Below are positions 8,129-18,142 of a stretch of 64,000 bases of DNA, one piece after another; position 1 is the first letter of the stretch, and the number at the start of each line of letters is the position of its first letter. Source of the DNA: Ignavibacteriota bacterium (GTDB taxonomy: Bacteria; Bacteroidota; Ignavibacteria; UBA10030; SZUA-254). Where the stretch lies: positions 186,001 to 250,000 of the forward strand of contig JANYJZ010000003.1 of the NCBI GenBank assembly GCA_025358305.1. Reading direction: 5' to 3'. The notes under the pieces are model-generated. The model was given only the letters and a program-made list of their open reading frames with translations. It was not told the DNA's origin and made no database searches. A program made the position numbers and the translations under genes.

Positions 8129-10222
8129 GTGCGTTCCGTTCCCGTCGACCCGAACCTGTTACGCCTCCCGACCCCGCGGGGTGGCGTGGGGATCTCACAG
8201 TTCTTCGGCGTACTCTCGCTCCTCATCGTCATGGCCGGCGTGATCCTCCCGGGTCGGGCGCAAGCACAGGAGAACAGCGACTGTCTCACCTGCCACGAAG
8301 ACAGATCGCAGCAGGGGCATCGGAAGGGGAAGGTGATCTCGGTGTTTGTCGACGCCGTGAAGTTTGCCGGCTCCGCGCATGCCTCTCTCAGCTGCGTCTC
8401 GTGCCACGCCGACCTGGAAGGGAAGGAGCTTCCCCATGAGGAAGATCTGAAACCCGTCGATTGCGGAACGTGCCACGCAACGGAACAAGCACTGCACGCG
8501 AAGTCGCTCCACGGAATGGCGATCGCACGCGGGGACGAGCTTGCCCCCCACTGCAGCGATTGCCACGGCAAACACGACATCCTCCCGGTGAAGAACAAGA
8601 ACTCCCCGGTGTATCCCCTCAACATTCCATTTCTCTGCGGCAAGTGCCACCAGGAGGGGACACCTGTCCAGAAGGCAAGGGTCATCCATCAGGACCATAT
8701 CCTTGAGAACTTCTCGGAGAGCATCCACGGTGAGGGTCTCCTGAAGAAAGGGCTCATCGTCGCGCCGAACTGCGCGTCATGCCACACCGCCCATTCGATC
8801 CTTCCGCATACCGATCCGGCCTCCTCCATCGCACGGAAGAACATCGCGAAGACCTGCACCGCCTGTCACGCGATGATCGAAGTCGTCCACCGGAAAGTGA
8901 TCAAGGGCGCGTTGTGGGAGAAGGAGGCACATGTCCTTCCTGCGTGCGTAGACTGTCACCAGCCCCACAAGATCCGCAAAGTGTTCTATGATCAGGGAAT
9001 GGCGGACAAGGACTGCATGCGGTGCCATGCGAACGAGGGTCTGAAGGCATCTTCCGACGGCCGGCCACTCTTCGTCCTCGCGGACGACGTTGCTCATTCC
9101 CGCCATGCGAAGATCGCGTGCAGTCAGTGTCACGCAGGCGTCAACGCCTCTCATGTCCGTCCTTGCGAAACGATCACGCAGAAGGTCGACTGTTCGTCGT
9201 GCCATGCGGAGGTCGGCCAACAGTACCAGAAGAGCAAGCACGGGCAGCTCCAGGCGGCGAACGATGCGAATGCGCCGACCTGCAAGGAATGCCACGGCAC
9301 GCATACGGTAAAAGGAAAGACGGACCCCCTCTCGGCGACATTTCCGACGAAGGTCCCCCTACTCTGTGCCCGGTGTCACCGCGAGGGAAACAAGGCGGCG
9401 GTGCGATACACGGGATCACAGCATCAGATCATCGAACGTTATGCCGAGAGCATTCACGGTCAGGGACTGACGAAGAGCGGCCTCACCGTCACAGCGATGT
9501 GCACAAGCTGTCACACAGCACATAGCATCCTGCCGACGAGCGACAGCCTTTCAAGCGTCAATCCCCGCAACCTTCCGTCGACATGCGGCCGGTGCCATCA
9601 CGGCGTCGAAGAGCAATTCGAAAAGAGCGTCCACTCCGTCAACATGACAAAGACGGACAAGCCGTTACCGGTCTGCAACGACTGTCATACAGCCCATACG
9701 ATCACACGCGCCGACGCGCAGGGGTTCAAATTGAAGCTCATGCAGCAGTGCGGACGCTGCCATGAGGAGATCGCAAAGACCTATTTCGACACCTATCACG
9801 GGAAGGTCTCGCAGCTCGGGTACACGAAGACGGCAAAATGCTATGATTGTCACGGTGCGCACGACATTCTTAAAGTGACCGATCCCCAGTCCCATCTCAG
9901 CCGCGAGAATGTCGTACAGACCTGCCAGAAGTGCCATGAGGGCGCGACACGCCGGTTCGCCGGCTACCTGACGCACGCGACGCACCACGACCCGGCAAAG
10001 TACCCGTTCCTTTTCTGGACGTTCTGGGGAATGACCTCGCTCTTGATCGGGACCTTCATCTTTGGCGGCATCCATACTCTTCTGTGGCTTCCCCGAGCGC
10101 TCCAGATGCGCCGGGAGCACCGCCTCAAAGCGTTACAGCCGCCACCCGCGGAAGAAGAGACCGCACCGTCGAATGACGAAACGAGCGCAACGAGCGATAC
10201 ACCAGGAGATCCAGATGCCTGA
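8129..10222 (+). CDS. 19-heme cytochrome c with C-terminal membrane anchor
   Basis: 697 residues from a GTG start with AGGAT upstream; the nearest in-frame ATG at 8231 would cut into the signal peptide (FFGVLSLLIVMAGVILP, cleavage near AQAQE). I count 19 CXXCH sites from CLTCH to CQKCH, with repeats of the unit CxxCHTAHSILPxxD, so it grew by internal duplication. One helix near the C terminus (FLFWTFWGMTSLLIGTFIF) anchors it to the inner membrane. It overlaps the following cytochrome b gene by 8 bases; the two look like a split version of the fused protein at 5933. Confidence 0.88.
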   Translation: MRSVPVDPNLLRLPTPRGGVGISQFFGVLSLLIVMAGVILPGRAQAQENSDCLTCHEDRSQQGHRKGKVISVFVDAVKFAGSAHASLSCVSCHADLEGKELPHEEDLKPVDCGTCHATEQALHAKSLHGMAIARGDELAPHCSDCHGKHDILPVKNKNSPVYPLNIPFLCGKCHQEGTPVQKARVIHQDHILENFSESIHGEGLLKKGLIVAPNCASCHTAHSILPHTDPASSIARKNIAKTCTACHAMIEVVHRKVIKGALWEKEAHVLPACVDCHQPHKIRKVFYDQGMADKDCMRCHANEGLKASSDGRPLFVLADDVAHSRHAKIACSQCHAGVNASHVRPCETITQKVDCSSCHAEVGQQYQKSKHGQLQAANDANAPTCKECHGTHTVKGKTDPLSATFPTKVPLLCARCHREGNKAAVRYTGSQHQIIERYAESIHGQGLTKSGLTVTAMCTSCHTAHSILPTSDSLSSVNPRNLPSTCGRCHHGVEEQFEKSVHSVNMTKTDKPLPVCNDCHTAHTITRADAQGFKLKLMQQCGRCHEEIAKTYFDTYHGKVSQLGYTKTAKCYDCHGAHDILKVTDPQSHLSRENVVQTCQKCHEGATRRFAGYLTHATHHDPAKYPFLFWTFWGMTSLLIGTFIFGGIHTLLWLPRALQMRREHRLKALQPPPAEEETAPSNDETSATSDTPGDPDA

Positions 10223-11060
10223 CGCAGAAGCCACACCAAAGCAATACTTGCGATTTTCACGGCTGAACAGGGTTCTTCACATCATCATGATCGTGAGCTT
10301 TATGAGTCTCGCGCTCACCGGCATGACGCTGAAATTCTCCTACACCGCCTGGGCCGGGATCCTCTCCCGCATCTTCGGAGGGTATGAATCGGCCGGATAC
10401 ATCCACCGGTTCGCGGCGGTTCTCATGTTCGGGATCTTCACCGCACACATCACGGACGTCGTCCGGATGAAGCGGAGGGAAAAACGCACGTGGCGTTCGA
10501 TCATCTTCGGCCCCGACTCGATGATGTTCAACAAGAAGGATCTCCACGACTTTACGGGATCGATAAAGTGGTTCTTTCACCAGGGTCCGCGGCCCAAGTT
10601 CGGGCGCTGGACCTACTGGGAGAAGTTCGACTATTTTGCCGTCTTCTGGGGGATCGCCGTGATCGGCTTCACGGGCCTCATGCTCTGGTTTCCCGAGATC
10701 TTCACGCTCGTCATCCCGGGCTGGTTCCTGAATGTCGCGACGATCATTCATAGCGATGAGGCGCTGCTTGCCGTCGGGTTCATCTTTACCGTGCACTTCT
10801 TCAACACCCATCTCCGGCCGGAGAAGTTTCCGATGGATATCGTCGTTTTTACCGGGCGCATGGATATCGAGGAGTTGAAGGAGGACAAGCCCGTCGAGTA
10901 CGAGACGCATCAACAGAATGGGACCCTCGGCCAGCATCTAGTGGAGCCGTACCAGCCCATTGTCATCCGGGCGGTCAAAGTGTTCGGATGGACCGCGCTG
11001 ACGCTCGGCTTCAGCATCGTGGTATGGATCATCTATGCGATGCTTTTCGCGTATCGTTGA
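10215..11060 (+). CDS. membrane cytochrome b subunit (FdnI/HydC type)
   Basis: 281 residues with about five helices. Candidate heme b ligands are in [51 protein letters not shown]. The central region ([19 protein letters not shown]) is clearly homologous to the C-terminal half of the protein at 5933 (KFGRFSYIEKSEYWALVWG). It probably oxidises menaquinol and passes electrons to the 19-heme protein encoded just upstream. ATG at 10215 follows CAGGAG and overlaps the upstream stop codon by 8 bases, so translation is coupled. Confidence 0.87.
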   Translation: MPDAEATPKQYLRFSRLNRVLHIIMIVSFMSLALTGMTLKFSYTAWAGILSRIFGGYESAGYIHRFAAVLMFGIFTAHITDVVRMKRREKRTWRSIIFGPDSMMFNKKDLHDFTGSIKWFFHQGPRPKFGRWTYWEKFDYFAVFWGIAVIGFTGLMLWFPEIFTLVIPGWFLNVATIIHSDEALLAVGFIFTVHFFNTHLRPEKFPMDIVVFTGRMDIEELKEDKPVEYETHQQNGTLGQHLVEPYQPIVIRAVKVFGWTALTLGFSIVVWIIYAMLFAYR

Positions 11061-11121
11061 TTTTTGCATCACAAATTTGTTTATTGTGCCGACGAACTTT
11101 GCATAGATATCAGCTGAAGCC

Positions 11122-12618
11122 ATGAGACGGATCTTCCCAAATTCCTTCTACAATGTCATCACCCTCATCGGCGTGGTGATCGCGGGCATCAGCGTCGGGG
11201 TGATCGCGTTCATGGTCCTCCTCGAGGCAACCTCCGAGAACGCCAACCCGTACATGGGGATCTTCGCCTTCACGATCATGCCGATCTTCCTCGTCGCGGG
11301 TCTTGTCATGATCCCCATCGGCGTCCGCCGCGAGCACCGCCGGGAGCGCCAGGGGAAACCCCATGGGCTCCACCTCCCGGTGATCGATTTCAATAATTCG
11401 CGTCACCGGACCGCGGCGACGTTCGTCATGATCGGTTCGCTCCTCGTGGTCTCCATCATCGGCTTCACGAGCTTTAAGGCGTACGAACACACCGAATCCG
11501 ACCAGTTCTGCGGAGAAACGTGCCATTCGGTCATGGAACCCGAGTACACTGCATACCAGTTCTCTCCGCACGCGAGAGTGGGCTGCGTCCAGTGCCACAT
11601 CGGCTCCGGCGCGAGCTACTTCGTGAAGTCCAAACTCTCCGGCAGTTACCAGGTGTATGCGGTCCTCCTCAACAAGTATCCGAAGCCGATTCCGACGCCG
11701 ATCGAGAATTTGCGTCCGGCCCAGCAGACGTGCGAACAATGCCACTGGCCTAAACACTTCTTCAGCGAGAAAGAGCACACGAACAACTATTTCCTCTCGG
11801 ATGAGCAGAATACGAAATGGACGCTCAATCTCCTCATGAAGATCGGCGGCGGCAATGTGGAGGCCGGCCCCACTTCGGGTATCCATTGGCACATGAATAT
11901 CGCGCACGAGGTCACCTATGCGGCGTTGGACCGCGAACGGCAGATCATACCCTGGGTCCGGTCCCGGACGCCTGACGGGAAAGAAACGGTCTACCGGAGC
12001 ACGGAAATGGAAGTCTCCGAGGATTCGCTAAAGAAGGCCTTCACCCGGCGCATGGACTGCCTTGACTGCCATAACCGGCCGTCGCACAATTATCACCCGC
12101 CGGCACCCAGCGTGGACCACATCATGGACCTCGGGTGGATCGACCCGAAACTCCCCAGCGTCAAGAGCATCGCCGTGAAGGCGCTCGAAGGCTCGTACAC
12201 GACGAAGCAGAACGGCCTCGACAGCATCCGGCTCGTCATGGAGGCGTTCTACCGTGAGAGCTATCCCGAGGTCGCGTCGTCCAAGAAGGTCCAGATCGAC
12301 AGCGCCGTCGCGGAGGTGCAGAAGATCTTCAGCCGCAACTATTTTCCCGAAATGGGCGTCAACTGGAAGCGCTTTCCCGACAACCTCGGACACTTGTATT
12401 ATAAAGGGTGCTTCCGCTGCCACGACGGGAAGCATGTCAGCGCTGAAGGCAAAGTACTTTCCCGGGACTGCAACACATGCCACACGATCCTAGCGCAAAA
12501 ATTTGAAAAGGATACCTTGCGGATCTCGCTCGGCGGCATCGACTACAAGCATCCGGTCGATATCGGCGACGCGTGGAAAGAGATGAACTGCAGCGATTGT
12601 CATAACCCAACTGAATAA
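11122..12618 (+). CDS. NapC/NirT-family heptaheme cytochrome c (ImcH-like)
   Basis: 498 residues: three N-terminal helices (about residues 11-33, 46-67, 95-115) then a periplasmic region with seven heme sites. The first is CX3CH (CGETCHSVM), a form common in this NapC-like group; the others are CVQCH, CEQCH, CLDCH, CFRCH, CNTCH and CSDCH. The layout of three helices plus seven hemes is like Geobacter ImcH, an inner-membrane quinol oxidase used with high-potential acceptors. It is therefore a third likely quinol exit in the same operon. No good ribosome site is visible. Confidence 0.82.
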   Translation: MRRIFPNSFYNVITLIGVVIAGISVGVIAFMVLLEATSENANPYMGIFAFTIMPIFLVAGLVMIPIGVRREHRRERQGKPHGLHLPVIDFNNSRHRTAATFVMIGSLLVVSIIGFTSFKAYEHTESDQFCGETCHSVMEPEYTAYQFSPHARVGCVQCHIGSGASYFVKSKLSGSYQVYAVLLNKYPKPIPTPIENLRPAQQTCEQCHWPKHFFSEKEHTNNYFLSDEQNTKWTLNLLMKIGGGNVEAGPTSGIHWHMNIAHEVTYAALDRERQIIPWVRSRTPDGKETVYRSTEMEVSEDSLKKAFTRRMDCLDCHNRPSHNYHPPAPSVDHIMDLGWIDPKLPSVKSIAVKALEGSYTTKQNGLDSIRLVMEAFYRESYPEVASSKKVQIDSAVAEVQKIFSRNYFPEMGVNWKRFPDNLGHLYYKGCFRCHDGKHVSAEGKVLSRDCNTCHTILAQKFEKDTLRISLGGIDYKHPVDIGDAWKEMNCSDCHNPTE

Positions 12619-12628
12619 GGGATACTCC

Positions 12629-13090
12629 ATGGTAGAGACGCGGAACGCCGGCGGGCCGGAACAGCCGGGAAAGAGGGATTTTCTGAAATATGTACTGTCG
12701 GGAGGGCTTGTCGCGCTCGTCGGCTCGATCCTCTATCCGATTCTTGCATATCTCAAGCCCCCCATCCAGGCGGAGGTCGCCGTCTCGAGCGTCAAGGCGG
12801 GGAAGGTTGACGCGATGGAGAAGGACTCCGGGCAGATCGTGAAATTCGGGTCGAAACCGGTCATCCTCATCAAAACGGCGAACGATGAACTGCGTGCGTT
12901 CTCTGCGACTTGCACGCATCTTGACTGCACCGTGCAGTATAAGAAGGAGATGGGGCTCATCTGGTGCGCCTGCCACAACGGGAAGTACGATCTCAACGGC
13001 CGGAACGTCTCAGGTCCGCCGCCGCGACCGCTCGATGAATACCGCGTCACCGTCCAGGGAGGCGAGATCATGATCTCGAAGAAGTCATGA
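12629..13090 (+). CDS. Rieske [2Fe-2S] protein of a cytochrome bc-type complex
   Basis: 153 residues: an N-terminal anchor helix ([20 protein letters not shown]) and a Rieske domain with ligands in CTHLDC and CACHNG; the hinge and the [11 protein letters not shown] end are typical. It takes one electron from quinol bound at cytochrome b and passes it to a c-type heme. Its stop codon overlaps the start of the cytochrome b gene (ATGA). RDFLKY near the N terminus resembles a Tat-like signal without a clear twin Arg (KRD). Confidence 0.92.
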   Translation: MVETRNAGGPEQPGKRDFLKYVLSGGLVALVGSILYPILAYLKPPIQAEVAVSSVKAGKVDAMEKDSGQIVKFGSKPVILIKTANDELRAFSATCTHLDCTVQYKKEMGLIWCACHNGKYDLNGRNVSGPPPRPLDEYRVTVQGGEIMISKKS

Positions 13091-14166
13091 ACGGGCGGAT
13101 GAAGAAGGCCTACGACTGGGTCGATGAACGCGTTCATCTCGAGGACCTCGTCAAGTTCATGGGAAAGAAGTACGTGCCCGTTCACCGGCATTCGATCTGG
13201 TACTACTTCGGCGGCGTCTCGCTCTTCCTGTTCATCATCCAGGTGCTCACGGGGATCCTCCTGCTCCTCTACTACAAGAGCGGCGAGGAGCTCGCATTCG
13301 AGAGCATCGGGTACATCATGTCGAAGGTGCAGTTCGGCTGGCTCATCCGTTCGATCCACAGCTGGGCGGCAAATCTGTTCATTCTCTCCTCGATGGTGCA
13401 TATGTTCAGCGTCTACTTCGAGAAGTCGTACCGTAAGCCCAGAGAGATTACATGGCTCACCGGCATGCTCATGTTCTTTCTGGCCCTCGCTTTCGGGTTC
13501 AGCGGGTATCTCCTCCCCTGGAACGAGCTCGCGTACTTCGCGACGAAGGTCGGCACGGACATCGCCGGCGTCGTCCCCATCATCGGGAAGCCGATGATGC
13601 AGTTCCTCCGAAGCGGGGAGGAGGTCTCCGGCGCGACGCTCTCCCGGTTCTTCGGGTTCCATGTCGCGGTCTTTCCCGGGATCTTCACCGTGCTTCTCGG
13701 GATCCACCTGGTTCTCGTCCAGCGCCAGGGCATGAGCGAACCAATCGGGATGGAACTCCATGAGGGAAAACCCCTTAAAACGATGCCGTTCTTCCCGAAT
13801 TTTCTCCTGCGCGACCTTCTCCTGTGGCTCATCGTCCTGAACCTACTGGCCATCCTCGCGGTCTTCTTCCCCTGGGAGCTCGGAAAGAAGGCGGACGCGT
13901 TCGCCTCGGCTCCCGCGGGGATCAAGCCGGAATGGTATTTCCTTTTCATGTTCCAAACACTGAAGTATATTCCCGGCAAGATGCTCTTCATTGACGGCGA
14001 GGTCTTCGGCATCATGATCTTCGGACTCGCCGGCCTTCTCTGGATGCTCGTCCCGTTCTGGGACCTGAAGAGTTCGCGGGGGCAGCAGAACCGCCTTGTG
14101 AATTATCTCGGGCTCTTCGCGGTATTCTATATCATTATTCTCACAATCGTTGGGTGGCTGCTATGA
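13087..14166 (+). CDS. cytochrome b of a Rieske/cyt b complex (b6 and subunit IV fused)
   Basis: 359 residues. The two heme-b histidine pairs are in [15 protein letters not shown] and [17 protein letters not shown], and the Qo-site signature PEWY is present ([11 protein letters not shown]). The N-terminal half matches cytochrome b6 and the C-terminal half subunit IV, ending in a helix ([16 protein letters not shown]). It performs the Q cycle with the Rieske protein. Both borders are 4-base ATGA overlaps, so Rieske, cytochrome b and the following multiheme cytochrome are made in step, as expected for one complex. Confidence 0.93.
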   Translation: MNGRMKKAYDWVDERVHLEDLVKFMGKKYVPVHRHSIWYYFGGVSLFLFIIQVLTGILLLLYYKSGEELAFESIGYIMSKVQFGWLIRSIHSWAANLFILSSMVHMFSVYFEKSYRKPREITWLTGMLMFFLALAFGFSGYLLPWNELAYFATKVGTDIAGVVPIIGKPMMQFLRSGEEVSGATLSRFFGFHVAVFPGIFTVLLGIHLVLVQRQGMSEPIGMELHEGKPLKTMPFFPNFLLRDLLLWLIVLNLLAILAVFFPWELGKKADAFASAPAGIKPEWYFLFMFQTLKYIPGKMLFIDGEVFGIMIFGLAGLLWMLVPFWDLKSSRGQQNRLVNYLGLFAVFYIIILTIVGWLL

Positions 14167-15626
14167 AGACACTGAGGATGTTAGCGGCGCTCATCACCAT
14201 CATTGTTGCCCTCTCCGGCCGCGCCCTGAGCGAGGATCAGTGCCTCACCTGCCACGCCGGCCTTGGCGATAAGGAGTCGCAAGGGTACGCCCACGATATC
14301 CACAAAGCGAAAGGGATCTCGTGCGCCGGTTGCCACGGCGGCAATGCGCAGGCCGACGACATGGACAAGGGCATGGACAAGGCCGCGGGGTTCATGGGCG
14401 TTCCGCACGGCGACGACATCTCCAAGGCGTGCGCGTCGTGCCACTCGAGCCCGGAGAAGATGAAGTCATTCGGCTCAAACCTGCCGACGAACCAGTGGGA
14501 AATGCTGCAGACGAGCGTGCACGCGAAGCTCTCGACCAACGGTAATGAGCACATCGCGCAGTGCATCACGTGCCACGGCGTCCACGGCATCGTTTCGGTG
14601 AAAGATCCTCGTTCACCGGTCTACCCGCTCAATGTGGTGAAGACGTGCGCGCAGTGCCACTCGAACGCCTCGTTCATGCGGGACTACAACCCTGCCATGC
14701 CGGTGGACCAGGTGGAAAAGTACCGCACGAGCGTCCACGGTACATTGAATGCGAAGGGTGACCCGAAGACCGCCGAATGCGCCAGCTGCCACGGCAGCCA
14801 CGATATCCGTGCCGCAAAAGATGCGAAATCGCGCGTGTACGGCGTGAATATTCCGGCGACCTGCTCCGGCTGCCATTCGGACGCGGAGCGGATGAAGGAG
14901 TACAAGATCCCGACCGACCAGTTCGCGAAGTTCTCCCGCAGCGTCCACGGCGCGGCCCTTCTCCAGAAGCACGACCTTGGGGCGCCCGCGTGCAATGACT
15001 GTCACGGCAATCACGGTGCCGCTCCTCCGGGCGTCGAATCGGTTTCGAAGGTGTGCGGCACGTGCCACGCCCTGAATGCAGATCTCTTTTCCGCGAGTCC
15101 GCACAAGAAAGCCTTCGACGACCGGAAGCTTCCGGAGTGCGAGACATGCCACGGGAACCATGAGATCGTCGCGGCGACCGACAAGCTCCTCGGCGTCTCG
15201 AACGACGCAGTCTGCAGCAAGTGCCACCGCCCGGACGAGAACCCGAAGGGATACGCCGTCGCGAAGACGATGAAGTCGCTCATCGACAGCCTCGAGACGG
15301 CATCCGACACTGCCGCGAGCATCGTCAATGACGCGGAACAGAAGGGGATGGAGGTCTCCGAAGCGCGGTTCAAGCTCAGGGACGCACACCAGGCGCGTCT
15401 GCAGTCCCGGACGGCGGTCCACTCGTTTGATGAACAGAAGTTCCGGGACGTCGTCAGCGGGGGCATCGCTGTCGCCGCCGTCGTCGCGAAGGAAGGCAAG
15501 ACAGCCGTCGACGAATACTACTTCCGCCGGTGGGGACTCGGGATCGCGACCCTTATCATCTCGCTCGTCCTCGTTTCGCTCTACTTCACAATCCGCCGCA
15601 TTGAACGAAGGCAGGCTGAGAAGTAG
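14163..15626 (+). CDS. membrane-anchored undecaheme cytochrome c, partner of the Rieske/cyt b complex
   Basis: 487 residues with a signal peptide (to about GRALSE), eleven CXXCH sites (CLTCH first, CSKCH last), an alpha-helical heme-free stretch (about residues 365-455) and a C-terminal helix ([19 protein letters not shown]). Repeats of the form SVHGxLxxKGDxxxxxCxxCHGxH point to internal duplication. Its gene overlaps cytochrome b by 4 bases and stands where cytochrome c1 or f would be expected, so it is the probable electron acceptor of the complex. It is the last gene of the operon; a strong hairpin follows. Confidence 0.87.
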   Translation: MKTLRMLAALITIIVALSGRALSEDQCLTCHAGLGDKESQGYAHDIHKAKGISCAGCHGGNAQADDMDKGMDKAAGFMGVPHGDDISKACASCHSSPEKMKSFGSNLPTNQWEMLQTSVHAKLSTNGNEHIAQCITCHGVHGIVSVKDPRSPVYPLNVVKTCAQCHSNASFMRDYNPAMPVDQVEKYRTSVHGTLNAKGDPKTAECASCHGSHDIRAAKDAKSRVYGVNIPATCSGCHSDAERMKEYKIPTDQFAKFSRSVHGAALLQKHDLGAPACNDCHGNHGAAPPGVESVSKVCGTCHALNADLFSASPHKKAFDDRKLPECETCHGNHEIVAATDKLLGVSNDAVCSKCHRPDENPKGYAVAKTMKSLIDSLETASDTAASIVNDAEQKGMEVSEARFKLRDAHQARLQSRTAVHSFDEQKFRDVVSGGIAVAAVVAKEGKTAVDEYYFRRWGLGIATLIISLVLVSLYFTIRRIERRQAEK

Positions 15627-15646
15627 GGGTACCGCCAATGTTCATG

Positions 15647-15690
15647 CGCCGCGCCGGGGGTTGGTGACCCGGCGCGGCGCGGTGCTTTCT
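15647..15690 (+). terminator. terminator of the quinol-oxidase operon
   Basis: Perfect 12-base stem CGCCGCGCCGGG (15647-15658) and CCCGGCGCGGCG (15668-15679) with a 9-base loop, followed by CTTTCT. Confidence 0.65.
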
Positions 15691-15910
15691 ACTCGTCCCC
15701 CGCATCCATGCCCGTTCGCCCATGCTCCATCCTCCCCCTTCTCTGCCCGCGGAGAATCGTTCAGTTCTGAAAAAATACCCCTTTGGCGTTTCAGAAATGA
15801 TAAAAAGCATTCAAATTAATACCAAAAGGGCGGATTTCTCGCAAAGAAAAAGTTGGAACGATTGTTGAACATACTGAAGGCGTCATCTCATTCATTAGAG
15901 AAAGCAGACC
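15691..15910. other. non-coding leader of ccmF
   Basis: No gene seen. The region becomes AT-rich from 15765. A weak sigma54-like match TGGAACG-N4-TTGA (15854-15868) has GA in place of GC, so the promoter is uncertain. Confidence 0.4.
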
Positions 15911-18130
15911 ATGAATTTCGGCCAGATCCTTGTCTATGCGGCATTCGTACTCGCGCTTCTCACAGCGTTTTCATTCTACCGGGAGGGCCGGAACAGGGCG
16001 CCCCTCATTGCTCTTCTCTCTCCAGTCCGACTGTTCGGCACGCTGCTGGGTCTCGGGGTACTCGCATCCGGATACTTCTGGTTCCTCATCTTCAGCCACC
16101 AGTTCCAGTATTCGTATGTTGCAGAATTCAGTTCGCTGACGCAGCCGCTCCTTTATCAGGTTTCGGCGTTCTGGGCGGGTCAGGAGGGGACATTCCTTCT
16201 CTGGGCGATGCTGACGACCGTGATGGGGCTGGTGTTCCTCCGGACTACGAAGGAGCGCGACGGTTACGCGATGAGCATCGTCTCGGCCTACGTGGCATTC
16301 CTCTATCTCCTTATGATCGTCAAGAGTCCGTTCGCAACGACCGCTGCGGTCCCGCCGGACGGAGCCGGGATGAACCCGCTTCTCCAGGACCCTTGGATGG
16401 CGATCCATCCCCCGATCCTGTTCGTCGGCTACGCGGCGACGATCTTCCCGTTTGCGCTCGTCGTCTCCGGGCTGGCCCGCCGGAAGTATGACCACTGGTC
16501 GGCGTCGGGCTTCTCCTGGACGCTCTTCGCAACGCTCATGCTCGGCGCCGGTATCATCATCGGCGGGTTCTGGGCGTATGAAGTGCTGGGGTGGGGGGGA
16601 TACTGGGGATGGGATCCCGTTGAGAACTCATCGCTTGTCCCCTGGCTCATGCTCCTGGTGCTCGTTCACGGCCTGCTCATCCAGAAGGCGAAGGGCGCTC
16701 TCGCCCGAACGAACATGTTCTTCGCGATCCTCACGTTCCTCCTGGTGCTGTATGCGACATTCCTCACCCGCAGCGGTGTGCTCTCTAATTTTTCGGTCCA
16801 CTCGTTCGTAGACCTCGGTATCAACAACTACCTTGTCGGTATCCTCGTAGCGGGTATCGTTGTCGGATTCGGGACGTTTGCCATGCGGTTCCGGGAGATT
16901 CGCTCCCCGGCGATCAGCATCGCGCACCTGAACCGCGAGGTAGCGCTCCTCCTGTCGATGTTCGTTCTTTCGGCAGCCGCGCTCTTCACCTTCGTCGGCA
17001 TGTCCTCGCCGATCCTCACGGGACTTGTTGGCCAGGCGTCGCAGGTCGACCCATCGTTCTACAACAAAGTGAACCTTCCTGTCGCTATCGCGATGGCGAT
17101 GCTCCTTGGCGTGACGCCGTTCCTTGGCTGGATCGAAGATCGGTCAATTACGATCCTGAAGCGGCTCTCGATGCCTCTCGCGCTCACCGCGCTCGCGTGC
17201 GTCATCGCCTATGTCGCAGGTGTCACCTCGTGGACGCTCCTCGTGTTCGTGGGATCCGCGACGTTCGGCGTTATCAGCAATGCCGTCGTCGCATTTCGCC
17301 AGTACCGGTCCGGCTGGGTCGGTCTCGGAGGGCCGGTCGCCCACATCGGCGTCGGGCTTCTCCTCATCGGGATCATTGGCTCGGGCTCGTTCGGCTCGAC
17401 GTCCCAGGTCGTCCTCAAGGCCGGCGAGCCGCACCAGGCATACGGGTATCAATTCCTGTTCAAGGGGATCGACGGACAGGGCGGAGCAAAGCCGCGCGTG
17501 CAGATCGAAGTGTCGGACGGCAGAAACGTCTTTATGGCCACGCCGAGCCTCTATTTCAGCCAGCAAACCCAAGCGATGATGCGGGAGCCGTCGATCAAGA
17601 TCTTCCCGCTCACGGACCTTTACATCTCGCCGCTCGAGATCCATTCGCCCGACGAACATGCCCAGAATCCCACTATCGAGATCGCGAAAGGGGAGACGAA
17701 GAAGATCGGAGGTTACGACGTCACCTTCGCCCGATTTGAGATGGGCGGACACGAATCAGAGACCATATCGGTCGGTGCGGTCCTCAGCGTGTCGGTCGAC
17801 GGCAAGGCGCACGAGCTGACCCCGCAGCTCATCTTCGACAGGCAGGGAAAGCAGACGATGCAGCCTGTCAACCTTCCCCCGCAGAGCGCGGCGGCGGCCG
17901 GGACACCGGCGTCGCAGCTCGCCCTGAACGCCATCAGCGTCGAACAGAAGATGGCCCTCCTTGAATTCATCGATCCCAGCGCGCAGCACGGGGGCGAGCC
18001 TCCGCAGGTCCTCGTCGAGATAAGCACGAAGCCGCTCATGATGGTCGTGTGGACCGGCGTCGTGCTCATCATTATCGGCACGGCAGTTGCCCTGCGCCGC
18101 CGGGTCTCGGCCATTCCGGAGAACGTGTGA
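15911..18130 (+). CDS. ccmF: cytochrome c-type biogenesis protein CcmF
   Basis: 739 residues with many membrane helices. The heme-handling WWD motif is WGGYWGWDPVEN, and the conserved periplasmic HPP segment (MAIHPPILFVGY) and TRSGVLSNFSVHSF are present; a periplasmic domain of about 180 residues lies before the last helix, as in long CcmF proteins. It ligates heme to CXXCH apocytochromes. The position between two multiheme clusters and next to hemA fits the maturation demand. ccmD-like gene lies at 28841; other ccm genes are not in the window. Confidence 0.93.
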   Translation: MNFGQILVYAAFVLALLTAFSFYREGRNRAPLIALLSPVRLFGTLLGLGVLASGYFWFLIFSHQFQYSYVAEFSSLTQPLLYQVSAFWAGQEGTFLLWAMLTTVMGLVFLRTTKERDGYAMSIVSAYVAFLYLLMIVKSPFATTAAVPPDGAGMNPLLQDPWMAIHPPILFVGYAATIFPFALVVSGLARRKYDHWSASGFSWTLFATLMLGAGIIIGGFWAYEVLGWGGYWGWDPVENSSLVPWLMLLVLVHGLLIQKAKGALARTNMFFAILTFLLVLYATFLTRSGVLSNFSVHSFVDLGINNYLVGILVAGIVVGFGTFAMRFREIRSPAISIAHLNREVALLLSMFVLSAAALFTFVGMSSPILTGLVGQASQVDPSFYNKVNLPVAIAMAMLLGVTPFLGWIEDRSITILKRLSMPLALTALACVIAYVAGVTSWTLLVFVGSATFGVISNAVVAFRQYRSGWVGLGGPVAHIGVGLLLIGIIGSGSFGSTSQVVLKAGEPHQAYGYQFLFKGIDGQGGAKPRVQIEVSDGRNVFMATPSLYFSQQTQAMMREPSIKIFPLTDLYISPLEIHSPDEHAQNPTIEIAKGETKKIGGYDVTFARFEMGGHESETISVGAVLSVSVDGKAHELTPQLIFDRQGKQTMQPVNLPPQSAAAAGTPASQLALNAISVEQKMALLEFIDPSAQHGGEPPQVLVEISTKPLMMVVWTGVVLIIIGTAVALRRRVSAIPENV

Positions 18131-18142
18131 GAGAATGACAGC

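Noticed and set aside
9158-9200. Extra heme site in the 19-heme protein at the Cys of PCETITQ
   Set aside because: The next Cys is already part of CSSCH and there is no CxxCH spacing, so it was not counted.
15854-15868. Sigma54-like TGGAACG-N4-TTGA before ccmF
   Set aside because: Both halves deviate and no palindrome follows; chance match cannot be excluded.
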